Below, one piece after another: positions 23,285-34,500 of a stretch of 64,000 bases of DNA (position 1 is the stretch's first letter; every line of letters begins with the position of its first letter). The position numbers were made by a program, and so were the translations under genes. Under the pieces are notes generated by a model, which saw only the letters and a list, made by a program, of their open reading frames with translations, was not told the DNA's origin and ran no database searches. This DNA comes from Poecilobothrus nobilitatus (Eukaryota > Arthropoda > Insecta > Diptera > Dolichopodidae): positions 114,393,996 to 114,457,995 of the forward strand of contig OX352774.1 in NCBI GenBank assembly GCA_947095535.1, read 5' to 3'.

Positions 23285-23503
23285 ATTAAAACTACAATTT
23301 ATTTATTTATTTATTTATATTAATATTACATACATAAATGTAATGCAATATTATTGAACCATCGGCTACTAAGGCCACTATAGGTTTTTATTTTTATACT
23401 ATTAAATTATATACTAATATTATTTATTTTGTTTATAAGTATATACTATATTTACATATTTACATTATATTTGGTCGTAAGGGGGGTATGTAAAGAAAAA
23501 AAC

Positions 23504-23584
23504 ACTTACGCCCTGTGCAAGGATCGAACCCACACTCCTTCGGATAATACGCCACACGCTTACCCACTAGGCTACCGAAGCCCC
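23504..23584 (-). mobile_element. tRNA-derived SINE head, family A
   Basis: On the minus strand the sequence starts GGGGCTTCGG and carries a pol III A box TAGCCTAGTGGG (23563-23574) and a B box GGTTCGATCC (23521-23530). The spacing is like a tRNA gene, but the T stem and acceptor ends do not pair well, so it is not a working tRNA. Related pieces are GGGGCCTGCGTGGCCTAGTG at 42812 and CCGAAGGAGTCTGGGTTCGA near 43645, which shows this is a dispersed family. Confidence 0.6.
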
Positions 23585-23715
23585 TAATTTAAAATATTGA
23601 GCAAACAAATGAAGAAATTCCGTAATTAATAACTTTATGGAATTTTAATTCCTCCACTTCTTTTATATTTTATACTTGTTGCAATACGATACCGTCAAAA
23701 GTTATATTTTCTGAT

Positions 23716-24915
23716 TCATAAAGTTATATTTTCAAAATTCGGTACAAGAAATCTTTCAATGAATTGGAAAACATTATTAGTAAAATTTTTATTGCCAATT
23801 GTTACTGTGCAATTATTAAAATTAATAAAAAAGTTTCCGTTTAATGAAATTTTTCTTTCATCACAAGTATTTATAAGAAATTTATTTTGAAAATTTTTTA
23901 AAATTATTATTTCGTTATTCAATTCAGTTATTTCTTCGTTTGAATCTTTTACCAATTTACATTTTTTTTTGTATGACACAATTTTCGCTTAATTTTAATT
24001 CTTTTAAACTTAATCCTTTAATGTAACTAAAAGTTTTATTTTTGTATTTAATAATGAATTCAATTTGTTCATTGATTTTCTTATTGTTTTTGTTTCTTGT
24101 TGGTACAATCATTTTCTTATCAAATATTATTGATTCAGAAGGAATCTTTATAGCAAAAACAATTGATTCATTAACTAATTTTGCTAGACCTAAACGAACA
24201 TTACTTAATTTTTTTAAATCTATATTATATTTGGTGATTTCTTCATCTGTTAAGATATTTGGATGTAATAGACCTAATCTAGCGAATGTTACGTTATTTT
24301 CAATGTGTTCTATATTTTCGTTTATAACATTCAGTTTCAATTGTATTTCAAAAAAATGTTGTTCAGAAAGTATTTTAGTTTCAGTGTTATTAAGAATTGA
24401 AAATATTTTTTGTTTCTGTCTGATTGGATAATGCTTTTGAGAAGTATAAATGTGGTATTAAAATTGTCATTAATTTGAATTTGTTGGTGTATAGAGTCAA
24501 TTGTATTATGAATATTTTGATCTTGTATAATACAAAATGGTTTTCGATATTTTGACGATCTTCATTATCTAAAGTGCCGTAGAGCCATTTTCAAATAGTA
24601 CCTACTGGGTTGATCAGGTCTCTTTTAGTCCTATGTGGAATTAGCATACCAACCTTATTTCTGATTGATTCAATTTGCATTTTAAATAAATTTTTATTAA
24701 TTAATAAAAATGAATTATTTATTTTGATATTTATGTCGTTTAAAATTTGAATAAATTTCTATAGGATTTATTATATTTAAGATAATATCAAAATTGGTTA
24801 CTATTTCTGCCTAGTCTATTTTGATTTCCATGTATCCATATTCTGAATTTAAACGTTCCACAGTTAGCATCGCTGCAGTTGGGGTTAGAGCGAGTAACAA
24901 AAGTATAATCCATAT
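23716..24915 (-). pseudogene. env remnant of the errantivirus-type element (F-like envelope)
   Basis: Downstream of pol, a broken third gene starts with a signal-peptide-like stretch (IILLLLALTPTAA, about 24868-24910). A furin-type cleavage motif RTKR lies at 24621-24632, followed by the glycine/aliphatic start of the expected fusion region. That region has an in-frame stop. Further stops or shifts occur at about 24811 and between 24340 and 23979. The two longest open parts (23957-24340 and 23716-23979) represent the C-terminal ectodomain. Envelope genes of this kind are related to baculovirus F proteins. It is non-functional. Confidence 0.65.
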
Positions 24916-24944
24916 TGGAAAAAGTAGTACCTTGAAAATTAAGA

Positions 24945-27900
24945 TTAAGAATATTTTATTGTTAAATAGTTAAAACAGAGAGAAAAAAGGATGTAGTACC
25001 TATATATAATTCTAATATCCATATCTTTTTGGAGGGCGTATTTTTCTTCCATGTCTAGTAGTGTAAAAAGCCGTTTGTCAGTATGTGAAGTTGAAGGTTG
25101 CGAATCTTTTCTAATGTCAACATGTTTTTCTTGTCTTTGATTTTCTTCTATTGATTTCGAATTTTTGTCTATAATATTGTCATCATTTTTATTTTTAAAA
25201 GGTCTTTTTATGTTACTTGGGTGAATATTGTGCAATTTATATTTTCTGAATTTTGGTTGTTCTTTATGTCGAAGTGACTTATAAGTTTTTATAAAACCTT
25301 CTTCTCTATTTTCGAAGATTATACCCAATTTACATTATTTTTTCAATAGTATTGATCTTTTTGTCATTAATCCTTTGTTTTATTATTTTGTAGTCGATAT
25401 GTTTATCTTGAACTTGGAATGGCGTTGTTTTAATTGTAGAATGGAAAGTGCTGTTATATATTTTAACAGCTTTTAACATTTGTAACTTAACTGGTAATTT
25501 CTCTTCTAAATTAAGTGCTCTAATTTTTTCAGTTATCGTGTTATGGAACCTTTCTATATCTGAGTTTCTGGTATGACTATTTTATATCCGGGTTTTGTAA
25601 AGTGAAATGTAATCCCCTAGTTTATGCAAAAATCTCTTGTATTTCTCGTGTTGAATTCATTATTAAAAACGAGTTTATTTATTTTACCTTTAATTGAGAG
25701 AAACTGCATCAATTTTTCTCTAATATTGTTTGATTGTTTCTGTCTTCTAAGAAAAAGCTTGTTGAATGTTTAGAAAATTTATCAAAAAAGTTTATGAATG
25801 AATGTTTACTATTTATGTATATGTATCTACGTGAATTATTTCGTTTGGGTTAGAAGGAGTTTCTGTCAATGAAAATTTATTTTTGATAGGTTTTCTATCA
25901 TATTTAGGTGCGGAGCATATGTCTCAGTTATTTATAATTTCGTGTGTTTTAATTTTGAGGTTTGAATGATATATTTTGGACTTAATTCCTTCGTAAGTCG
26001 GTATTATTCCTGAATGTCCTGTTTCTATTTTATGAAACAAGGATATTTGTTTTTTCAATTCTTCCTCATTTTGTATATCTCTTGCATAAAATGAGCATTT
26101 TACAAATTTAATTTTTTTTATGTTAGGAGAAAATAGTGAAATTAATTTATTTTGCAATTTGTTGTATTCGTGATCATTTAGCTCAGAAAAAATTCCTATT
26201 TTACCTTTAGTTATAGGTATTCTTAATAAATCATCAAGTTTGTCATGACTTAAGTCTTTCTTTTCTATGAAAATTCTCTTATTATCGAATATGGTTTCAA
26301 GTTCTTTGTCTTTTGATTCTTTTAAAATTATTTGCATTTTGAATCTATTCACGACAGTGTCTAGGATTGGTATATGATCATTAAAATTTTCTATAGCTGA
26401 ATGTGCCGTATTTTCGTCTAAAGATTCTTCAGCTATATTTATTTCATTTAGGTTGTTAAACATGTTCTTAAAAGTCAATCTTAAGATTTCGCTATCTAAT
26501 GGAAATGTACTAGAATAATTATCATTGAAAACATTTATTTTATTGGTTTCCTGATTTATTCTGCTAAGAAAATCAGCCACTTTATTATCTTTTGCTTTGA
26601 TAAATTCAATTTTATTTTCGTATTCACCTAACTGTATTAACCACCTTTATAGTCTCGGGTTAATGTCTCTTTCGGAATATTTGGTTTGTAACCATTTTAT
26701 TGGCTGATGGTCTGTTTGAAGTACAAATGGTTTTCCATATAAATATGGTCTAAAATATTTAGTTCCCCAAACAATAGCCAATAATTCTTTTTCTATTGTT
26801 GAATAGTTTTTTTCATGATTATTCAAAGTCCTAGATCCATAACAAATCGGATTATTATCTTGTGTAAGTACAGCACCAATTGCAAAATTGCTGGCATCTG
26901 TGACTAACTAAACTTTTATGAAAATCAGGGTATTTTAAAATAGGAAAATTTGTTATGATATTTTTTAATTTCTCACACGAGACTATTTAGTTAGGGTCGT
27001 TGGGATTTACTTTAGAATTTTTTTTCAAATATTTAATCATTGGATATGCTATTTGCGGGTAATTTTTATAAATTTTCGGTAGTATCCTGTAATACATAAA
27101 AATGTTTTGATTTGTTTTTGGTTGTTTGCTTCAGCTCCTGTATTATCTTAATTTTATTTGGATTGGGCTTAACTCCTTCAGTGGTTAATGTATGACCCAA
27201 ATATTCAGTTTCTTTATGTAGAAAATTGCATTTGTCTACTTGAATTTTAAGAGATGCATTTCCTAGTTTTTCTAATATTAATTTTAAATTTATTAAATGT
27301 TCACTTAAAGAAGTACTGATTAGACCAGAATATCATCTAAGTAAACTATGCAAATTTTATTGATATGATTTCTGAGAACTGAGTTCATCAATCTTTGGAA
27401 AGTAGATGGAGCATTCTTGAGACAAAAAGGCATTCTAACAAATTCATAGTGTCAAAACGGGGTAGAAAACGCTGTTTTTCTTCTATCTTCTCTTTTTACT
27501 AGAATTTGGTGAAAACCTTTGGCTAGGTCCAAAGTTGTAAAATATTGTGCTTTTCCCAATTTGTCTAATATATTATCTATATTAGGTATTGGAAATTTAT
27601 TGCTTACTGTAACATGATTTAGTTTGCGATAGTCCACTACAAGGCGCCACTTTTTCTTATCCGAATTATCTATTTTTTTTTGGTACTATCCACAAGGAGC
27701 TGTTATATGGTGAGTTACTTATAATACCCTGGTTTAACATGTCTTGTATTTGTCGTTCAATTTCTTTTTCAAGAACCTATCTATAATATATATGTATATC
27801 TATAAATTTAGAATAGATAGGACTACTTGTAGTGGTTATAATCTCATGTTGTATTTCATGAGTAAAGGATAGAATTTCTCCCTCTTTAAAAAATTAATTT

Positions 27901-28430
27901 TCGTGTTGTTTTAATAAGTTGATATTTTATTTTTTTCTATATTATTTAGATGATTTAAATTTAAGTCCTCTAGTTTACTACTTTCTAGGGTGTTTATTTC
28001 GTTAATATCGCAAGAAAGTAGAAAATTTTCTAAAAAAAAAAAGTATATTTTGTTATTATTTATTTCTAAAAATTTGTTTTTCATATCAGTTTTCGCACCA
28101 AAAGGAACCAAAAAGTTTTGTCCTATGATAGCGTTATATTACTTGCTGAAAAAGTTGTTGAAAAAGTTGGAAATTTTCCATGAAAGGGTTCCAGAAGTCT
28201 GAAATTCTTCTGGTATTGGTGTCATAATTTTTTTTGTTACTATATTTAAACCATTAAGGGTTTTAAAGAAGAACGGTTTGTCTAAGTTTTCTTCTTTAAA
28301 GTTTTTTAAAATATTAGATTTAATTATGCTTGTATCAGAACCGGTGTCTATCAAGCATTTTAGTTTTTGATTATTAATTGTTAAAGTTACTGTCGGTAAT
28401 TTGTTGTCCGAGGCTGTCTTGTAAAATTTA
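24945..28430 (-). pseudogene. pol remnant: protease, RT, RNase H, integrase
   Basis: The protease active site IDTGSD is at about 28340-28354. Reverse transcriptase is recognisable by [18 protein letters not shown] (27584-27637), [20 protein letters not shown] and the catalytic YLDD (about 27333-27345). RNase H follows with [14 protein letters not shown] (about 26870-26912) and [11 protein letters not shown] (about 26690-26730). The open part 25924-26580 begins at the RNase H end (ADFLSRI) and covers the integrase His-His zinc motif. A TGA at about 25921 falls where the first zinc Cys is expected. The integrase C-terminal region (24945-25328) has NREEGFIKTYKSLRHKEQPK. Many stops and shifts make it inactive. 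Confidence 0.85.
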
Positions 28431-29660
28431 CGTCATGTTCTTGCGTTTTTCATATATTTTCAACTTCCATGGGTTCGGCAACCTAGCTGTTATAGTATCT
28501 TGTTTGTTTTGTACTGTTAGAGTATCTCGAATATCTAGATTGCTGTGTACTATTATTACTATTGGGTTTCTTATATTGGGTAGCAATATTATAGTTATTG
28601 AATCGTTGCGAACCAGAATTATTATTAAAATTACTACTATTATTGTTATCATTATTATACTTATAACTAAAATTATTATTATTTCTATTATTGTAATTAT
28701 GATAACTATTCTTGTTGTTATAGTAATTGTTATTTTGGTAGTATTTTTGATAAAATTTTTTATTTGTTTTTTTTTTTCCTATGCCTGTAGTCAACAGCTC
28801 TTTCGTCATCTAACAATTTTAATTCAGAAAATCTATTATATATTTCTATTATTGTACTATTTGAAGGGATATGCCCTTTAACTAAATTATCTATTTTTTA
28901 CGCTAAAATTCCTACTAAAAATTTATCATTATTTTCAGGACTATATATGAAAGATTTGCTATTATCGAATTCGTAAAGTTCGTTTAGTTCATAGTTTGAC
29001 TTTCTTAAATGATTAAATAAATCTCTTAAATTACTTTCTTTTATATTTCTGCACTCGTTGATCAACTCCACATAGTCTTTTCTAGGGCGAAAATGTAATT
29101 TTAATTCTTGCTGTACTTTTTCCCATGTTAAATCAGAGCCTAATAGAAGTATACATCTTTTTCCATCTCCTTGTATTTTATCATTATACACTATATCCAT
29201 CGCGTAATTTATAAGGTTGATGTTTCTGTTACAAAGTTCAGCTGCCTTATTAACTGCCTTTATGAATTCTGACAGAGTGAATTCTGGATTCTGAACTGCC
29301 TTTATGAATTCTGACCTCCGAAAATGGTTTAACACTTGTTCCTGTGTTAATTCAAACATATTAGGTTGATGTTGATATTGCTGTTGTTGTGCTGCTTGCT
29401 GCTGCAGTTATTTGTACGATTTGTTGTTGTTGTACGATTTGTTGTTGCTGTTCGATTTGTTATTGTTCTGCGATTAGTTGTTGTTGTTGGGCGAATAGTT
29501 GTTGTTGTTGTCATTCTTGCATAAATTCTTCCAGTTGAGGCTCTAGACGAAGAACCATTTGGCGGAGAATTCCTAGATCACCTTCTATTGTATTTATGTC
29601 CCTATTTTTATCGTCCCTAATAGTTGTAATTGTCCCTAATAGTTTTTGACTTTTGTTCAT
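28430..29660 (-). pseudogene. gag remnant of the errantivirus-type element
   Basis: An ATG at 29658-29660 opens a frame with a coiled-coil-like stretch, then Gln-rich repeats (QQQQLFAQQQQL, about 29400-29520) broken by stops. A 153-residue open part (28898-29359) follows, with a capsid-like helical pattern. The C-terminal part (28483-28809) is Asn/Tyr-rich and basic without a CCHC zinc knuckle, as in errantivirus Gag. The words ACTGCCTTTATGAATTCTGA at about 29253 and 29299 are a short internal duplication. It is broken by several stops. Confidence 0.7.
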
Positions 29661-29744
29661 GCAGAGTTATATTTATATTTATATATACTTTTTATATAAA
29701 TATAAAAGGGTTCAAAATTTAATCTTCAGATATAATAGACAATA

Positions 29745-30135
29745 TAATGTTCGAAGCCTGTTAACTAAAAAAGAGGTATTACTTGGAACTTTACTCGCCA
29801 CCTAGAAAACCTAGAATATGCATATGATTTAGTACTTCTAGTACACAGAGTTAGCGATATGAAGTCCAAAATAGAACACATAGAAAAACTGGCACTTGAC
29901 GCAAGCCTTGAAACAAGCATCAGCAAAACTAAGGCAATGAAAATCAACACGTCAGCAATCAACACTTTATGCTGAAAACCCAACCAGTTGAATACGTCAT
30001 CCAGTATACGTCAATAGTTCAACTACCTTCGTAGCATTATGACAACTGATGGAGGTGTGGAGGCACATTTCAGCAACTGACTGAACAAAGCTAGGGCAAC
30101 ATTCAGACTATTGTACATAGTATGGAGGAGCAACC
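29745..30135 (+). mobile_element. RTE-like LINE fragment (RT palm), decayed
   Basis: With two or more stops, the plus strand reads KRGITW, LENLEYAYDLVLLVHR (the YADD box degraded to YAYD), then KTKAMKIN, MTTDGGVEAHFSN, NKARATFRLLYIVWRSNQ. This is the order of an RTE-type reverse transcriptase. The same motifs occur at 63.1-63.6 kb. It sits directly against the 5' end of the LTR element and may have truncated it. Confidence 0.75.
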
Positions 30136-31503
30136 AAAAAAATTTAAATTTTTTAAATTGTTTTTCCACCTGTCTTAGAGAAATGCATTTTTAACTCTAC
30201 GTGGTGGGATACATTTTTTCATCACCTACTAATGAATATAATCCATTTAACCTAATCACTTTAAGGGAATATGAATGGATACTTTCAACTTAATTTTAAT
30301 TTTGATTTGAATTTTTAAAAAATACTTTTCTATTAATGATTTTAAAGGATTTTTTTTTTTTGAAATTGGACTTAAAATCTTTAAATTTGAGACAAAAAAG
30401 TTAATTGTTAAAAATAAAAAAAAAAATTTAATATTTTTTTTAAATAATTTTTATTTAATTTAAATATATATCATTTTTCTTTCTTTTCTTATTGATAAAT
30501 TTTCTATACATCCTTTTTTCCATTTATTAAATCTAGCATTTTCTATTCTTATATGTATGTGTTTTTAAAGTTTTTTTGTCTTTCATACACAACTTCAAAC
30601 ATTTTGTTTTTGTTTTTTTTTTCTTTTTTTTTGATTTTTGTATGCTATTATTTTTCAATTTAAATAACAATAATATTTTTCGTTACTTAATTACTATTTT
30701 TAATAGTTTACCATTTACTTGGAGTTTTAATTTTGTTTTATAATTTAATTAATTTAAAAAAATTAATTAAATTTATTCACAGAGAAAAAAAAAAACTGTT
30801 ATTTTTAGTTAATTATTTTTAGTTCTTATATTTTTAATAAATTTTAATTAAGTTTTTAAGTATGAAAATTTAAAATAAAATTTTATTTCAATTTTTATTT
30901 TTTTTGTTTTACATTTAGTTAAAGAGAATTAAAATTTTAGTTTTTTTATTTTTGTTTTTCTATAATTAGGTAATATTAAATTCAAATTTAAAGTTTTATT
31001 GTAAATTTTATATTCTTTGTTTAAGAATAGTTGTTATATATTTTTTTTAATATTTAATATTTGTTTTTTTTTTTTTTTTTTAAATAGTTTTTATTTAATA
31101 TTTTTTATTTTATTATTTTTTTTAGATTGATTTACTTTTTTTCTTGTTTGAATGTAAAATTTTTTGCACAAAGGAAAAAAAAAACCAACAAATATGTTTA
31201 AATATTAATTTTTAATAATAGATTAAATATGAAAAATAAAAAAAAATAAAAAAAAAAATACTTTTTCTTTCATAATGATTAAATATACGAAAATTTATAA
31301 TATAAATTTTTATTTTTTATTTTAAAATGATCTATATTAATAATTAAAAATAAAATTGAAATTATGTATTTCGAAAAGTTAAACAATATAACAAAAATTC
31401 ACAATACATTTTTGTATTGTAATACAATAATTATTTTCTTATATTTCAAATGTTTTAATCGTTTTTTTCTTTTTTTTTTTTATATTTTAAATATTATTTA
31501 AGC
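30136..31503. other. Very AT-rich stretch, no gene seen
   Basis: Dominated by T-rich homopolymer runs on the plus strand. It may include the downstream flank of TRAPPC11. Confidence 0.5.
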
Positions 31504-31509
31504 TTTATT
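31504..31509 (-). promoter_or_regulatory. Probable TRAPPC11 polyadenylation signal
   Basis: AATAAA on the minus strand, seven bases after the proposed TAA stop of the last exon (31516-31518). Its place supports the short terminal exon. Confidence 0.45.
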
Positions 31510-31515
31510 TAATTA

Positions 31516-34500
31516 TTATGTTTTGATTTTAATGTTAACATTTTTTGGAGCCGGCTAAAAAATAAATTTTTTTTTTTTTATAATAAGTATGTATAATGTT
31601 TTATGTTTTATGATATGAATTTATTTTTTGTGTCGATTTCCCCATACACTAAATTTAACCTTTTAAAAATATTTTTTAGTGTTTAGATAATTAGAATACT
31701 TGCTTAAGTTTAAAGCACTTCTGTTAAAGCAAATATTAAAATAATTTTGGTTATGCTACAAAATTCAAATATTTAAATCCAAACTTTCAAAATTTACATG
31801 TGTCAAAAAGACTTTTAAAATCCAAACATGTTTTTTCAATCCAAATAATGATAAAATATGGAATTCATATATGCTACTCTGGAAAAAGCGTACAATCCTG
31901 ATTTTGTAATCAACTAGAAAATCCCTGCTATTTATTTTTGTTATATGCATATTTCTATAACATAGTGATCAAAATAGTAGAGGCTGCCGCTCTCAAACCT
32001 CCGCTAAACAAACTTTTGAACACTGATATTATATTGAAATACTGTTGTTCTCATCTAAACAAAAAAAGTACTGCATTTTTATGCATTTGAATTTTGCATA
32101 TTTAGCTTTTGATGCTTTTGGATTTTACAAATTTGACTTTTGAAAAAGATCGGTTTTTTCTTTTTTGGATTTTAAGCGTGATTTGTAAAAAAAAATCTTT
32201 TAAAAGGTTAAATTTAATCGGAAATCAATAATCGTTATAATACTTACAAGAATAAATACTTTTTTAGGCATAGATCTTTGTACTAATTCTGATAATATTA
32301 ATCTATGATTATCATCTTTACTTGGATCTGCTTGAATATTATATTCCAAATTTAATTCTGGTAATGTTTGCCAACCAACTTTTAATGGATATAAATTAAA
32401 TACTAATTCCTTTTCTGAATGTGCAAATACAGATATATTTAACTGAAAAATAAAAAAAAAAACACATTATAAAATAATAGAAAAATCCAAATGAGTTTAG
32501 ATATAATGTTTTAGTTTAGAAGAAACTGTGAGAATTGTAGTTATATTTTTTTTTTAAAAAACTTACATGTTTATGACCAGAACACATAAAATTATCATTA
32601 TTGCTTAATGTTGCTATTAAATGTATAACTTTTGTTGTTGGATTTTTAAAAACAATTTTAAACGGCATTGGAATTTTAACAAAAACTTTTTCATTTATTG
32701 AACAATATAAATTTAATGGTGGTTCATCAATATCAATACCATTTATTAAAAATTTTGATTCATTTTCTTCTTTTGTACCAGTACGTCTCCATTTAATACA
32801 ATATAAACCAAATATTGGATATATACCAGGATTTTCATTTAATAAAACACCTTTAAAAAAACCTCTTAAATGACCAGCTGGTTGTATTGCTTCTAATGCT
32901 TTTTGATATATTAAACGTGGTATATATTTTTCATTATCAATATTTTCATTATTTATTTGATTATTACTTAAATTTATATTATTATTATTTAAATTATTAT
33001 TATTATTGTTATTATTTATATTATTATTAGTTAATTTTAATTTTCCATCATCTGAATTTAAAGATGTATTCATTGGTGAATTTTGATTAACAATATTTGA
33101 GCTACCATTACCAATTATAGTCATATTTTGTGATAATTTATTTGTTATATTTGTAGTTTGAGTTGTTGTTTGTGTTGTTGATGTTAAATATTTATTTTGA
33201 AATAAATTTCCCAATGGATCCAATTTATTAAATGGATTATTTATTAAACTTTTATTTAATTGTAATGGAATCAATTTATTATTTAATTCAAAATCTTTTT
33301 GTGTCGACCAATTTGAATAATTTGAATTTGTACGTAATACAATAACATCTTCTAAATTTTCCGAGCGATTATATGTCCGGGTAAATTTTTTACGTTTATA
33401 ACTATAAGTTGATTGAACTAAATTAGGATCCTAAAAAAAAGACAAAAAAATAATAATAATTAGTATTTTTAATATTATATTTCACATTCATAATGGGATT
33501 GAATCAGTGTTTATAAAAATGATTTAAACCGATCTGCGAATTCTACTGTGCATCTGCTTAACATTTTTTATATATTTTAAAAGTTCATCTAATAGTGGTT
33601 GTTTTTCAATACGAAAGCGTAATTGTATAAAATACATATTATGCTTCCTTTATGTTCTCATGGTGTATTACAGGGTTCTTTTAAAGAAAAATACTTTCCG
33701 AAATTATTACATTAAAGCAAACCTTCCACAGAAATAAAACTTTATTATTTTTAATTCATATATAACCTCTGAACAGGGTGTAGTTGCAAAAATCTGTATA
33801 AAATTAATCTAATAACTTAATTTATGACTTAATAACACCCTTCATCTTGCATAAGCATATTTAATAAATCATAAATAAGTCTTTATGTTAAACACAAACT
33901 TGTAAAAAATTTTTGATTAAATTTTTACATAAATACTTACACATATGAAGTATGTTTCTAAAATATCCAAATCACATAAAGATTGCACTTCAACATTAGC
34001 TCTAAATAAAAAATTTTCACCACGATAAATTTTTTCTAATGCTTGCCGATTTAATGAATAATAACGTCCAATAAATTTAAATTCAGGAATACAATTAATT
34101 TTTATTGTTTCATCACGTGTCTTTTTTAATGTTTTTTCATCCAAGAAATCAATTCTTATATGAGTTGCAATTAGTGATTTATTTAAAAATTCATTTGATA
34201 TTTGACGATAATTATTACCACCAATGCCACCATTTGGTGATTCATCATTTGATGTTGGTGAACATTCAGATGTTGTACGTTTAATACGTGTTGTTTCAAT
34301 ACTATACCAAATTTTCTTTGATAATTCAATATTTGTTGATTCAATTAAACTAAATACAAAAAATGATATTTTTGTTTGACTTTGCATATTTAAATCACCA
34401 ATATCAATTTGTATATTTGGTAATAATTTTTGTCTTGATGTATTAACATCAGTTGTAAGGAAAACTAAAAAGAAAGCAAAATTTTAATTATTTAGATAGA

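Larger units (their letters stand above)
23640..29700 (-). mobile_element. Decayed gypsy/errantivirus-type LTR retrotransposon
   Basis: On the minus strand the order is gag, protease, reverse transcriptase, RNase H, integrase, env, as in insect errantiviruses (Metaviridae). All three frames carry stops and shifts. A purine-rich run (AAAAGAAGTGGAGG, about 23655-23670) follows env and could be the polypurine tract. The 3' LTR would start there but is cut short by the SINE at 23584. No matching 5' LTR or primer site is visible before an RTE fragment begins near 29745. No pair of LTRs was found, so the insertion is old and truncated at both ends. Confidence 0.85.

Noticed and set aside
23504..23584. 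A functional tRNA gene
   Set aside because: A and B boxes are good but the acceptor and T stems do not pair properly, and related partial copies exist, so it is a SINE head.
24042..24431. A 129-residue plus-strand open frame
   Set aside because: It is antisense to the env remnant and has no independent support.
28378..28881. A 167-residue plus-strand membrane-like protein
   Set aside because: It is the antisense of the Asn-rich gag C-terminus; the AAT/ATT codons read as Ile/Val on the other strand.
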